The position numbers and the translations under genes were made by a program. The notes under the pieces were generated by a model that ran no database searches, had not been told where the DNA came from, and saw only the letters and a list, made by a program, of their open reading frames with translations. From positions 88,627 through 152,626 of IMG/VR virus record IMGVR_UViG_3300009553_000019: a DNA stretch of 64,000 bases; one strand, given 5' to 3'. Of this stretch, positions 34,059 through 42,311 are shown in pieces (position 1 is the stretch's first letter; each line of letters starts with the position of its first letter). Source of the stretch: a virus.

Positions 34059-35051
34059 ATGCCTCAACGACCAAATGTAGAAGCTGCTGACGAAATCCTT
34101 AACCTGTACTTCCCTGTTCTTGACCATGGTTTCGTAGCCTTGGTTGACTACATGGGTGGCGATGCTTCTGTAATCAGAGCAGCTAGAACCAGCTATGGAG
34201 CAGGGACAAAACGATCTACAGAAGATCGAGCTCTTGCTAGATATTTGCAACGACATCGCCATACGACTCCATCAGAAATGACTGAGATTGTTGTTCACAT
34301 GGGGCTGCCAATTTTCGTTGCTAGGCAGCTGGTTAGGCATCGAACAGCATCGCTTAACGAATACTCAGGTCGCTACAGCAAAATGCCTATGCTGTTCTAT
34401 CGTCCTGATCAAGAGCATCTTCAGCTTCAGTCAAAGACTAACAAGCAAGGAAGGGCTGGTGTAGTTGATGATGGGACATTTCATCGATGTGAATCTCAGT
34501 GGAAATCGAACGAAGAAAATGCTAAGAGCTACTATTCAAACCAACTAAGTTATGATGTTTCTCGTGAGTTGGCGAGAATTGATCTTCCACTTTCAACCTA
34601 CACTTACTGGTATTGGAAGATGGATTTGCACAACCTGCTTCACTTTCTAGGCTTACGGTTAGATAGTCATGCCCAGTATGAGATTAGAGCTTTTTCGAAT
34701 GTTCTAGCAGGAATCGTTCAAAGGATTGCTCCTGATACCTTCGAAGCCTGGCTGGAGTATGAGTTTTGTGGCGAGCGTATGAGCTACACTGAAATGGAGA
34801 TGCTTCGACAGATGCTTGTTGTATCAGTCCCTGATCAATTTCCTAACGCCCAACAACTAGTACAAATGTCAACAAACAAAGATCTAGTTTCGGTTATGCC
34901 TGGATTATCTAATCGAGAAGTAGGGGAGTTTTTGAAGAAGTTCCAGCCCCGGACAAAGCCTGATTTTAGCCTAGACTTGAGTACTGGTAAAGATGCCTCA
35001 TTCTTTGAAGAGAAGATCCTTGCTGCAGTTCCAGCAGAAGATCTGACTTAG
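34059..35051 (+). CDS. thyX: Flavin-dependent thymidylate synthase
   Basis: 330 residues from ATG 34059 (AGAAAG ahead). ThyX makes dTMP from dUMP using FAD and methylene-tetrahydrofolate. The signature RHRTASLNEYSGRYS is at about residues 93-107 (RHR-x7-S), and RSTEDRALARYLQRHRHTTPSE matches the N-terminal substrate region. It is longer than bacterial ThyX (about 220-250), with an insertion after the signature and a C-terminal tail. Works with the dCTP deaminase at 13299. Confidence 0.93.
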   Translation: MPQRPNVEAADEILNLYFPVLDHGFVALVDYMGGDASVIRAARTSYGAGTKRSTEDRALARYLQRHRHTTPSEMTEIVVHMGLPIFVARQLVRHRTASLNEYSGRYSKMPMLFYRPDQEHLQLQSKTNKQGRAGVVDDGTFHRCESQWKSNEENAKSYYSNQLSYDVSRELARIDLPLSTYTYWYWKMDLHNLLHFLGLRLDSHAQYEIRAFSNVLAGIVQRIAPDTFEAWLEYEFCGERMSYTEMEMLRQMLVVSVPDQFPNAQQLVQMSTNKDLVSVMPGLSNREVGEFLKKFQPRTKPDFSLDLSTGKDASFFEEKILAAVPAEDLT

Positions 35052-35063
35052 CATTCAATCGTC

Positions 35064-35072
35064 TGGTATTCT
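35064..35072 (+). promoter_or_regulatory. Putative extended -10 promoter before second sigma gene
   Basis: TG-G-TATTCT with the hexamer at 35067-35072. The predicted start near 35079 is about five bases ahead of the ATG at 35084, which has no Shine-Dalgarno, so a nearly leaderless mRNA is expected. Confidence 0.4.
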
Positions 35073-35083
35073 TAAACCTAACA

Positions 35084-35728
35084 ATGCTTGATTATCGTCA
35101 ACGTGCTAAGACCCCACTCAATAAAATAGCTAAGACGATTGAACGTCTTTCAAAAGACGAAGAGCAAGTGTTGTTAGCAAAATGGCAGATAAAGAAGGAT
35201 ATCAAGGCTAGGAACGATTTGATCACAGCTCACTTACCACAGATTTTGCAGATCTGTGGTAAGTACGTTTCTAAGAGTCGTCTATCAATGGACGCTCTTG
35301 TTGGAGCTGCCACTGAGGGTTATATCGTTGCTTGTGATAAGTTTGATCGAAGCAGAGATGTTAGGTTTGTAACCTACGCTTCTCTCTGGGCAAAAGCCAA
35401 GATTATCGTAGTTATTCGAGACTTCAAGTTTCAAGGCTTGAATGGTAAACATGTTAATAACCATTTCTTCTTAGATTTTGATCATGAAGACTTCCAGTTT
35501 GAAGCCAAGTCTCAACCCTCTTATGAGGATCTGGAATCTTTGGCTTCGATTAAAGATGCTATTCCAAAATTGCCTGCAAGAGAGCGTTTTGTAATTGAGA
35601 AGCTTTATTACGATGATAGTATCAAAACCAACGAGGACCTAGCTGCCGTGATGGGGATTAGTAGAGAACGCGTTAGGCAGTTGAAGGAACGAGCTCTAAA
35701 CTCTCTGTCAGTTCTTTTAGATACATGA
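35084..35728 (+). CDS. Second RNA polymerase sigma factor (sigma-70 family)
   Basis: 214 residues. LSKDEEQVLLAKWQ and NDLITAHLPQILQICGKYV resemble region 1.2/2.1; region 2.2-2.4 is SMDALVGAATEGYIVACDKFD then VRFVTYASLWAKAKII. Region 4 is LPARERFVIEKLYY ... LAAVMGISRERVRQLKERAL, a clear recognition helix. Sequence differs from the FliA-like factor at 31687, so the phage probably runs two promoter classes. Overlaps the next start by ATGA. Confidence 0.9.
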   Translation: MLDYRQRAKTPLNKIAKTIERLSKDEEQVLLAKWQIKKDIKARNDLITAHLPQILQICGKYVSKSRLSMDALVGAATEGYIVACDKFDRSRDVRFVTYASLWAKAKIIVVIRDFKFQGLNGKHVNNHFFLDFDHEDFQFEAKSQPSYEDLESLASIKDAIPKLPARERFVIEKLYYDDSIKTNEDLAAVMGISRERVRQLKERALNSLSVLLDT

Positions 35729-35982
35729 CCAACGATCATGTTCCAGTCTTGCTAGAAGTTGGCGACGTAGTAAAGTACAAGTATCGACATGTGGTAGCCA
35801 TGTCTCCACATGGAGGAGCATTAAGGAAAGTGCTTCATACTCAGCATGGTGAGATTATTCAAACATTTGGAAATGTCACCGTTAAGGTTCAATGGACGAC
35901 TGGAGAACCTCGCTACGAGAAGGTTGCTAACTTACGTTTGTTTAAACGAAATCATGTTGTGCTAGCAATGAAGGATTGGTAA
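35725..35982 (+). CDS. Hypothetical KOW/SH3-like small protein
   Basis: 85 residues. LLEVGDVVKYKYRHVVAM and TVKVQWTTGEPRYEKVANLRLF form a small beta barrel pattern resembling KOW or SH3 modules. No specific family recognised. Follows the sigma gene with an ATGA overlap. Confidence 0.55.
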   Translation: MTNDHVPVLLEVGDVVKYKYRHVVAMSPHGGALRKVLHTQHGEIIQTFGNVTVKVQWTTGEPRYEKVANLRLFKRNHVVLAMKDW

Positions 35983-36414
35983 ATGACGAAACCTGCGGAA
36001 ATATGGGTTAATTTCGACAGTAATGGAGCGCCACTCTATGCATATGCTTCAGAGAAAGAGGGGGTCGATGGAGCAGGGCCAAGCTTTCCTGTTACACGAT
36101 ATATACTTCCTGTCATACCAGCTGGAGCTGTAGAGGACGCTCTGAAGTTCTTCAATCGACTCGTGAAGGATCAAAAGAGAATAGGGCTAGGGGTCGTCTA
36201 TGCCATCGAAGCTAGAGACTACACCGTAGCTTCAGCTGCGACCAGAGCTGGTAGGTTAGCACTTTGGGCAGAATTTGAAGCTGAACTGGATGGGTTCCAT
36301 GCTCAAAGCATCGAGGCTAAGTATGCGATCCTGTGTGACGTGATCAAGAAATTCCGCGCCAAGTTTAGCACTACAGTGGGGAAGTTTGAACAGTGCGATG
36401 GAAGGGTGAGGTAG
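35983..36414 (+). CDS. Hypothetical protein
   Basis: 143 residues, starting directly after the previous stop. N-terminal beta segment (AEIWVNFDSNGAPLYAYAS), then helices (VEDALKFFNRLVKDQ, AILCDVIKKFRAKF). No family recognised. Confidence 0.55.
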   Translation: MTKPAEIWVNFDSNGAPLYAYASEKEGVDGAGPSFPVTRYILPVIPAGAVEDALKFFNRLVKDQKRIGLGVVYAIEARDYTVASAATRAGRLALWAEFEAELDGFHAQSIEAKYAILCDVIKKFRAKFSTTVGKFEQCDGRVR

Positions 36415-36418
36415 GGTG

Positions 36419-36631
36419 ATGGCCTGGGTATTTTACACCGGATTTGTGGGTGGATTCTTGATTGGGTTCTTGGTAGCATGGGTTGGAAAAATGAAATCAA
36501 CTCAGTATACAGTAATCGCTGCTGATAGTGTTGTTAGAGGACAGTTAGATCAAGAGATTAGAAGAGCGAATATCGCTGAGGAACGGGTTCGGTTAGCTCG
36601 CAAAGCGCTAGACGACTTTCCAAAAGCGTAA
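36419..36631 (+). CDS. Small single-pass membrane protein with coiled coil
   Basis: 70 residues from ATG 36419. N-terminal membrane helix WVFYTGFVGGFLIGFLVAWV, then a charged helix (GQLDQEIRRANIAEERVRLARKAL). The layout resembles phage spanin or anchor-type proteins but no lipoprotein partner is adjacent. Function unknown. Confidence 0.6.
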   Translation: MAWVFYTGFVGGFLIGFLVAWVGKMKSTQYTVIAADSVVRGQLDQEIRRANIAEERVRLARKALDDFPKA

Positions 36632-36651
36632 ATTACGAAGAAAGTTTGGAA

Positions 36652-36909
36652 ATGAACAACGACGAACTACAGGACTTGAAAGACACTTTAGAGTTGGTGG
36701 AAGCTGAGCTTTACCTCATCAATGCAAGACTTCGATTGGTAGGTAGTGGTTTGGTAATCGGAGATGCTGTAGTTGATGTCATATCAGTTGAAAAACGGTT
36801 TTTAACCCTCAGAGAGAAATACCTGTATAAGCAGAAAGAGAAGATAGAGAAACAACTCAAAGCAGAGACAGAACGAAGAGATTGGGAACTTAGGACTCAA
36901 CAAAGGTAA
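36652..36909 (+). CDS. Hypothetical coiled-coil protein
   Basis: 85 residues from ATG 36652 (GAAAG ahead; a TTG two codons earlier is possible). Two long charged helices (DLKDTLELVEAELYLINARL; REKYLYKQKEKIEKQLKAET) suggest a helical hairpin. No family recognised. Confidence 0.55.
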   Translation: MNNDELQDLKDTLELVEAELYLINARLRLVGSGLVIGDAVVDVISVEKRFLTLREKYLYKQKEKIEKQLKAETERRDWELRTQQR

Positions 36910-36915
36910 AAGACA

Positions 36916-38076
36916 ATGCAAGACTTAGAACAAAAAATCAAATCGTTAGCAGCTAGAGGTAATGGTCGAAAGTCAATCGCCAACTTCCTAGGAATTACGG
37001 AGTACCAAGTCAGGAAGGTTTTGAAGGCAAAGACCTCACAAAGACAACCTAAGAAAAAGAGAGCTTTCAAGAGGAAACCACTAGAGCAGATGACCCATGC
37101 TTTCTTAGTGGTTGATGGTTCTGGATCAATGTCAGGGTTGAGAAATGCAGCTTTGAAAGCTCTCAATACTACCATCTATTCGATAAAAGAAAACGCCAAG
37201 AAGACAAAGCAGAAGACAACTATCAGTCTTCTATGGTTTGGTGTAGGGGCAGGAGGGATCAGACCAGAATTCTTTAGAGTTCCTAGTGACGAGGTCGGTG
37301 TAGTTCTTTACTACCCGACTGAAGGAATGACTCCGCTTTATGATGGGATTGGAGAAGCAATCACCCAGCTGAAAACGATTGGGGATTCTCCAAACGTCTC
37401 GTATCTAGTTATCACCATTACTGATGGTCACGAGAATAACTCTTATCGTTATGTAAGAAGTATTCATGAGATGATGCATAACTGCCAAGTTACTGATCGT
37501 TGGACATTTGCGTTTCAAGTCCCGGTTGGGCAGAAAGAAGCAGTTGCTAGGGAATTGAAGATCCCTTCGGGAAACATAACTGAATGGGAACAGACAACTG
37601 AAGGCGTTGCTAACGTTACTGTTCAAACTGTAGTAGGTGTGTCATCTTACTTTAAGGGTAGATCGGCTGGTGAGTCCTCAACAAAGAAGTTTTTCGTTGA
37701 AGCTGGAGATCTTAGTAAAACAGAAGTAAAGCAGGCCCTGACTGATATACGGTCAAAGGTAAAGGTCTTGCAAGTCAAGCGGGAAGTAGAGATTAGAAGC
37801 TTTGTCGAGCATTGCCTAGGCAATTATGAAAAAGGCTCTGCTTACTATCAACTGACTAAGCCAGAGAAGGTTCAGAGCTACAAGAACATCCTGCTAATGC
37901 GAAAGAGAGATAAGGCAATCTATGGTGGAGTTCAAGCAAAATCTCTGCTCAACTTTCCGCCTGGAGATGTCAAAGTCGTTCCTGGCAATCATGGAGATTG
38001 GGATATCTTCGTACAGAGTACTAGTGTAAATCGTAAACTGGTTCGAGGTACTCAGTTGCTGGTGGTAAACCTATAA
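36916..38076 (+). CDS. von Willebrand A domain protein with N-terminal HTH
   Basis: 386 residues. N-terminal helix-turn-helix (RKSIANFLGITEYQVRKVLKAK) and a very basic linker, then a vWA domain with a complete MIDAS metal site: DGSGSMS near residue 67, a Thr in GMTPLYDG near 138, and Asp in ITDGHEN near 172. The C-terminal 140 residues are unassigned. vWA proteins bind partners through the Mg2+ site, often with AAA+ ATPases; none is adjacent. Fusion of a DNA-binding domain to vWA is unusual. Confidence 0.75.
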   Translation: MQDLEQKIKSLAARGNGRKSIANFLGITEYQVRKVLKAKTSQRQPKKKRAFKRKPLEQMTHAFLVVDGSGSMSGLRNAALKALNTTIYSIKENAKKTKQKTTISLLWFGVGAGGIRPEFFRVPSDEVGVVLYYPTEGMTPLYDGIGEAITQLKTIGDSPNVSYLVITITDGHENNSYRYVRSIHEMMHNCQVTDRWTFAFQVPVGQKEAVARELKIPSGNITEWEQTTEGVANVTVQTVVGVSSYFKGRSAGESSTKKFFVEAGDLSKTEVKQALTDIRSKVKVLQVKREVEIRSFVEHCLGNYEKGSAYYQLTKPEKVQSYKNILLMRKRDKAIYGGVQAKSLLNFPPGDVKVVPGNHGDWDIFVQSTSVNRKLVRGTQLLVVNL

Positions 38077-38244
38077 ATGAGAGCATATTACTGGCTCGTA
38101 TTTTTTCGTAGCAAAGCTACAAATCAGTGGGCAGGACCATTCATATTCTCAACGATAAAAGCAGCCAGAGTATGGCTGGAGAAGTTAGCTGAAAGAAGAA
38201 TCTCAACTAAAGATCATAAGATTGTGAAGTATAAAAGAGCTTGA
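38077..38244 (+). CDS. Small basic protein
   Basis: 55 residues starting immediately after the previous stop: MRAYYWLVFFRSKATNQWAG, then FSTIKAARVWLEKLAERRIS and a Lys-rich end. A beta-beta-alpha-type small domain is possible. No family recognised. Terminator-like hairpin follows. Confidence 0.5.
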   Translation: MRAYYWLVFFRSKATNQWAGPFIFSTIKAARVWLEKLAERRISTKDHKIVKYKRA

Positions 38245-38266
38245 AGCTAGTTAGTTGCGCTAAGTT

Positions 38267-38324
38267 AAACCTGTCATTAGTAAGTTGTAGCTACAGCCAA
38301 GCTAATAGTTCTTATGACAGGTTT
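38267..38324 (+). terminator. Inverted repeat at a transcription-unit boundary
   Basis: AAACCTGTCAT (38267-38277) pairs exactly with ATGACAGGTTT (38314-38324) around a 36-base loop. The left arm with its flank, AAACCTGTCATTAGTAA, recurs inverted at 59482-59498 and in part near 42134 and 49934. Probably terminator or processing hairpin. Confidence 0.5.
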
Positions 38325-38360
38325 CTCTACTTGTTATAGCAGTGTTTAGAGAGGTAAAAG

Positions 38361-39041
38361 ATGTTGAAGACTTATGCAATTTATTTTCGTCGTATCGGAT
38401 CACCTGCAGAACCATTAAAAGAGCCTATTGGTGACTGGAGGCCAATTGAATGTAGTTTCAGTAGAGAAGTAATTGAAATGAATCTGCAGCGGATATGGAG
38501 AGCATGGTCACACGATCCAAAATCCTGCCCTTATGAATATTTGCTAGCAGAGTTTTCAAAAGATCGGGATGAAGGACCTGTGCGATCACCACAGTATAAC
38601 AGCCAACCTACATATGGACCAACAGGGTCTAATTGGGTTGATGAAGCTAAGGGTGCTAATGGCCCATCAGAGACCACGAGTGATGGAGGACCAAAGCTGA
38701 GAACAGCGTTTAAGATATACAGAGCACCTGAACCACTTCCGCTTGGAGCTAAGGTTAGGGTTATTACCAACGATGGCTTACCAGTAACGCTAAGACCTGT
38801 TTTGAGTGTTATTGATTCCAAGTACAGAGGTGAGGTTGGAATTATTGGTATTGTTAACTTTGGTGGTCACTATCTGATTATCGATGGAGAATCTGCTGGT
38901 GGTTATGCGTCAGCAGTAGAATTGCTTGAATACCCATTAGAAGTTGCAAATACAGACGGTGAACAAAAGCAGGAATATTGTTTATGTGGTTCGAAGGCAG
39001 TGACAAGAGCTGGCCTATGTGAATCTTGCTTCTTAGGTTAA
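38361..39041 (+). CDS. Hypothetical protein with C-terminal zinc knuckle
   Basis: 226 residues, ATG after GAGAGGTAAAAG. N-terminal region resembles a small beta-alpha domain (TYAIYFRRIGSP); a Gly/Ser/Pro linker; then a beta domain (LPLGAKVRVITNDGLPV, GIIGIVNFGGHYLIID). The end carries EYCLCGSKAVTRAGLCESC, a zinc site. No family recognised. Confidence 0.6.
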   Translation: MLKTYAIYFRRIGSPAEPLKEPIGDWRPIECSFSREVIEMNLQRIWRAWSHDPKSCPYEYLLAEFSKDRDEGPVRSPQYNSQPTYGPTGSNWVDEAKGANGPSETTSDGGPKLRTAFKIYRAPEPLPLGAKVRVITNDGLPVTLRPVLSVIDSKYRGEVGIIGIVNFGGHYLIIDGESAGGYASAVELLEYPLEVANTDGEQKQEYCLCGSKAVTRAGLCESCFLG

Positions 39042-39043
39042 AG

Positions 39044-39226
39044 ATGAGCAAATACGAAGGCCCTGATCCACCATCAGGATATGCTCCAGGTATATTTGAT
39101 GTAGTTAAAGCTAAGACAACTACTGACCAGGAATGGTTAGATGGCTTCCATCTTTATTGCTTCCAACTGCGAATCATCAGAAGCTGGGAAGAGACGTTGC
39201 TAGCATGGATTTTAAACAGAACGTGA
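39044..39226 (+). CDS. Hypothetical small protein
   Basis: 60 residues from ATG 39044, three bases after the previous stop. Polar N-terminus with YEGPDPPSGYAPG, aromatic C-terminus (FHLYCFQLRIIRSWEETLLAW). No family recognised. Overlaps the next gene by 22 bases. Confidence 0.45.
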   Translation: MSKYEGPDPPSGYAPGIFDVVKAKTTTDQEWLDGFHLYCFQLRIIRSWEETLLAWILNRT

Positions 39227-39606
39227 AGACTTGTTGCGTATGCAAAAACAGTTATGGTGAACGTCATGTTGGTCATCATGTAGAGCAACCTACTGGACTA
39301 GTTGAATGGTACTGCTCAAAAGAATGCGCTAGAGGAGAGGTAAAAGTGATCCATATTGTCGGTAGACCCTTGCGGGTTCAAGGCGTCATGAGACAAGTCT
39401 GCTCATGGTGTGGAGAGAAGCTAATCGATTATGACTTAGAATGCATTGCAACCTCTGACGGAGCAGACCCTGGATTCTGGAGTGAGGGAGACTTACTTGA
39501 AGTGTCAGGGACAAATCCCGTCAGCTATGTAGTGGTCCAACATCAGGATGGAGCTGCCTTGCCAGCTGGCAGTTGTGCCCTACGACCACTAAGAGCTGTA
39601 AGATGA
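39205..39606 (+). CDS. Double zinc-finger hypothetical protein
   Basis: 133 residues from ATG 39205. First metal site CCVCKNSYGERHVGHH ... WYCSKECARG, second CSWCGEKLI with distal Cys. The first resembles MYND- or TRASH-type small zinc domains (C-x2-C ... C-x3-C). Function unknown. ATGA overlap with the next gene. Confidence 0.55.
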   Translation: MDFKQNVKTCCVCKNSYGERHVGHHVEQPTGLVEWYCSKECARGEVKVIHIVGRPLRVQGVMRQVCSWCGEKLIDYDLECIATSDGADPGFWSEGDLLEVSGTNPVSYVVVQHQDGAALPAGSCALRPLRAVR

Positions 39607-39758
39607 ACGATGACTGGTTGATATACGCTATCAGCTTAGTCTGGAGCATAAGTGGATTTGTTAGTGAGATGCATAAGGGATGCGTAGTCTGCTCACTAAT
39701 CTGTTTTGCTTGGACAACACTGACAATTCAATGCTGGGCAGGATTGGCAAAAAGATGA
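39603..39758 (+). CDS. Small membrane protein
   Basis: 51 residues: MNDDWLIYAISLVWSISGFV, then CVVCSLICFAWTTLTI. Two hydrophobic stretches, so one or two membrane helices. Overlaps its neighbours by four bases on both sides. Confidence 0.5.
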   Translation: MNDDWLIYAISLVWSISGFVSEMHKGCVVCSLICFAWTTLTIQCWAGLAKR

Positions 39759-40156
39759 TAACCAGACTGAAGAACAAGGTAAGAATTGATTGTAGATTTG
39801 CTAAGGGATATGGCTCTAACGATGAGTGGTATGGGCATATCTTTTATAGAAACCGGACAATAGAGAAGAAGACGTTTCATAGTTGCTGCAGCCAAGCTGT
39901 CTGGCTAGATCGTGTTAGGCGTAAGTATCGAAAGCTATCTGAAGAGCAGCTAAAAGCGCTGATAAAGGATGCAAAGCAAGCGTTTCCTATCTGTGACCAA
40001 TGCCTAAAGCCAATGGTTAATGGTTATGTCTACCAGGGAAATTTGCAACGTTGCAAAACTTGCAGTGATACAACCCCGTATCTTGAAGTTGATGAGGCGA
40101 CAAAGACTCGTGCTAAAAAGCGTGAAGAAGCTTACCTGGCAATGAGGTACCAATGA
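39755..40156 (+). CDS. Hypothetical zinc-binding protein
   Basis: 133 residues from ATG 39755 (ATGA overlap). Beta-type N-terminus (KVRIDCRFAKGYGSNDEWYG), helix LSEEQLKALIKDAK, then a zinc ribbon FPICDQCLKPMVNGYV ... RCKTCSD and a charged tail. No family recognised. Confidence 0.55.
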   Translation: MITRLKNKVRIDCRFAKGYGSNDEWYGHIFYRNRTIEKKTFHSCCSQAVWLDRVRRKYRKLSEEQLKALIKDAKQAFPICDQCLKPMVNGYVYQGNLQRCKTCSDTTPYLEVDEATKTRAKKREEAYLAMRYQ

Positions 40157-40392
40157 GCGACAATGACTGGGTGATGATGCATAAGAAGGTTCCAATGAGG
40201 CTAATTGATCTCCGCACTGCTGTAGGCAACCCAGTAGCTGTAGTAGAAATACCTGATGTAGAAGATGAGAACTTGCCAAAGATAATCGTCTGGAACCATT
40301 GGTGCTTTGCAAAGAGTGCTACATTTAATCCCCTAGATCATCCAAACGATCAACCTTGGTTCTACTTTGAGGTTACAGCAGTATGGGTTTAA
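40153..40392 (+). CDS. Hypothetical small protein
   Basis: 79 residues, ATGA overlap. Beta-type sequence with VAVVEIPDVEDENLPKIIVW and PWFYFEVTAVWV. No family recognised. Confidence 0.5.
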   Translation: MSDNDWVMMHKKVPMRLIDLRTAVGNPVAVVEIPDVEDENLPKIIVWNHWCFAKSATFNPLDHPNDQPWFYFEVTAVWV

Positions 40393-40586
40393 GTGAGATA
40401 TGCCAATCGATTTTGCTAAGAGCAAATAAAAAGATAGCTATGCTAATTGAATGGGGATCATTTATTGCGTATTTCTTATGGGCGTTGATAGTCTTTAAAA
40501 GATTGATGCTAGAAGGTTTGGTAGGGCACTGTCTTTTAGATCTTTTTGCCTTCTGTCTGTTATTGACAAGCTGGTTAGAAACGTAA
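40383..40586 (+). CDS. Small membrane protein
   Basis: 67 residues, overlapping the previous gene by ten bases. Two membrane segments (SFIAYFLWALIVFKRLML and CLLDLFAFCLLLTSWL). Last gene before a long non-coding stretch. Function unknown. Confidence 0.5.
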   Translation: MGLSEICQSILLRANKKIAMLIEWGSFIAYFLWALIVFKRLMLEGLVGHCLLDLFAFCLLLTSWLET

Positions 40587-41537
40587 CGTCGAACTTGGTC
40601 CAAAAAGTCCCTGTAGTTCCCTGTAGACTCAAGCCAAGCGTTATACGAAGTTTGACTAAGGAGTTAACAAAGTGGTTAACAGAGATGCTCCTGTAGCCAG
40701 TCTGTAGCTGACTTCCAATTTGTTAGGAACGATCCACGGAACTGCGTCAATGGTTAGAGGAGAGACAAAGAGGATTTCTACGTAGATGCAATTATGCATT
40801 CCATCACAACAAATCCACACCTGAGAAAGAGAAGATGGACGAGAGCTTCACAACGTCTTCATCTATGTCTTAAGCTATAGTAATAGTACTAAGTGATAAG
40901 TAGTAGCTATCGTAGGTTGTTAGTTGGTTAGGAGTTATTGTCCAACATCACTAACCAACTTCCTTCGTAATTAAAGAGCCCTGTTAGGTAGATTCGACGT
41001 AGTAAAATCGTCTTTTGGTTTAGTAACCGTGTTGATTAATGGTTCCTTGTAGGAGCTAGACTGTTTCGTGGGGTTGGACGTTGTTAGAAATTGGAGCTGC
41101 TAGCAAGGTTAAAGGGTGTTTGAAAGCTTGATTAGAGACTTTCGATAATGGTTATAGGTTGTAAAAATTGGTAAAGAAATGGTTAGTAGGGGTTGGGGAG
41201 ACGATAACCCACCGGCAGCTTAAGAAAACTACACGACAACTCAGCGTCCAATGCATTTCCAACCATTGCTCCATACCGAAATACCTACTAAACTCCGTTA
41301 AAACCAGGGTTGGAGAATTTCTCAACCAAGCAAAATTCACGTCACAAATTTTCATACAAACTGTGACTAATTCCAGTTTGCTTCCAACTATCTACAAAAT
41401 TTAACCTACATATAACACTGCTAACGTTGTAACTATTTCCGTCATGTCTATTGAAATGCTTGTATACATCATTAAATTTAGCTTATAGCGCTTGTTAGAA
41501 GCTAAGATTCAGCAACCTACAACATGGAGACAGGACA
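40587..41537. other. Long non-coding region with inverted and short repeats
   Basis: About 950 bases with no credible gene on either strand; only open frames of a few dozen codons without ribosome sites. It holds CTGTAG-containing short repeats (CCCTGTAG twice at 40609-40626, then again at 40689 and 40702), a perfect 10-bp inverted repeat AGTTGGTTAG/CTAACCAACT (40922-40951), and many GTTAG and GGTTAG words. Candidates are a replication origin, a promoter array or small RNAs; nothing decides between these. Confidence 0.5.
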
Positions 41538-41804
41538 ATGGCAACCGCGGAAGAACAGCAACTATTCGCCAAGTACAGCAAAGCATGCGACGACCGTAGC
41601 AAGGCTCTAGACACGTATGGACAACACTCTAACGAATGGCTTCGAGCGGACATCGAAGTTAAGAGGTGTCAACGCCAACTACGTATGGCTTTGAACAAAC
41701 CAAAGCTTTCGTATCCGCTGACGTTAGTTAACGACGGAGGCTTGATGGTCGAGGAGGAAGAGCCTCCAACAGTACGACGTCCAGGGCTAGTTCAGAATGG
41801 CTGA
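41538..41804 (+). CDS. Hypothetical protein
   Basis: 88 residues, ATG preceded by GGAGACAGGACA. An N-terminal helical hairpin rich in charged residues (EEQQLFAKYSKACDDRSKAL, IEVKRCQRQLRMALN) and a Pro/Glu-rich end. No family recognised. First gene after the long non-coding region. Confidence 0.6.
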   Translation: MATAEEQQLFAKYSKACDDRSKALDTYGQHSNEWLRADIEVKRCQRQLRMALNKPKLSYPLTLVNDGGLMVEEEEPPTVRRPGLVQNG

Positions 41805-41976
41805 ACTTTCTGCTGGAGAGCGTGATTCGTTAGTAGCTCAAGTCAAATGGCTAGAGGAAGAGAACCAAAGGCTACTAGCTGAGGTTCAGCGTTTAACGTC
41901 GTTGGTAGCAGAGACTTCAGCCTTAGGTGAACTGCTCTGTGACGAGCTAGAAACGTTGAAGAAAGGCCAGCAATGA
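41797..41976 (+). CDS. Small coiled-coil protein
   Basis: 59 residues: an almost continuous heptad helix (VAQVKWLEEENQRLLAEVQR, LTSLVAETSALGELL). Overlaps the previous gene by eight bases and the next by four. Function unknown. Confidence 0.55.
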   Translation: MAELSAGERDSLVAQVKWLEEENQRLLAEVQRLTSLVAETSALGELLCDELETLKKGQQ

Positions 41977-42062
41977 CGCTATTGCTAGCAGTAAAGATTC
42001 TAGCAATCTCATTTGTTGTCAGTACTGTCGCAAGCTTTATTCGTGAGTGGGTAAAGCTATGA
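41973..42062 (+). CDS. Tiny membrane protein
   Basis: 29 residues, ATGA overlap with the coiled-coil gene: MTLLLAVKILAISFVVSTV then a short charged end. One membrane helix. Function unknown. Confidence 0.4.
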   Translation: MTLLLAVKILAISFVVSTVASFIREWVKL

Positions 42063-42124
42063 AACAGTCCTTGTAGAACTCCACAGAGACGCTAAACGGA
42101 AATATAAGCATCGTTAGCTTGTGG

Positions 42125-42184
42125 AGCATAACTATAAACCAGTCATTAGTAGGTTTATGACATGGCTCTTAATATAGTTATGCT
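42125..42184 (+). terminator. Nested inverted-repeat structure
   Basis: A perfect 12-bp outer stem encloses 36 bases containing a 7-bp inverted repeat (ATAAACC/GGTTTAT) and the AACCAGTCATTAGTA word related to the boundary hairpins at 38267 and 59482. Outer and inner stems compete for the same bases, so alternative structures are possible. Confidence 0.45.
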
Positions 42185-42311
42185 ATGTTGTTTAACAACT
42201 GTTAAAGACTGAAACAGCTTTTAATAGCTGGAAAACGTTTGAGTCCGTTCTTAGTCCGTTTTTACACCTATGTTAATTTTGACTGCTACAAAAAGATTTT
42301 GGAGTCAACTC

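Noticed and set aside
41168-41404. 78-codon frame from TTG inside the long non-coding region
   Set aside because: No ribosome site or promoter; composition unlike neighbouring genes; the minus strand is equally open.
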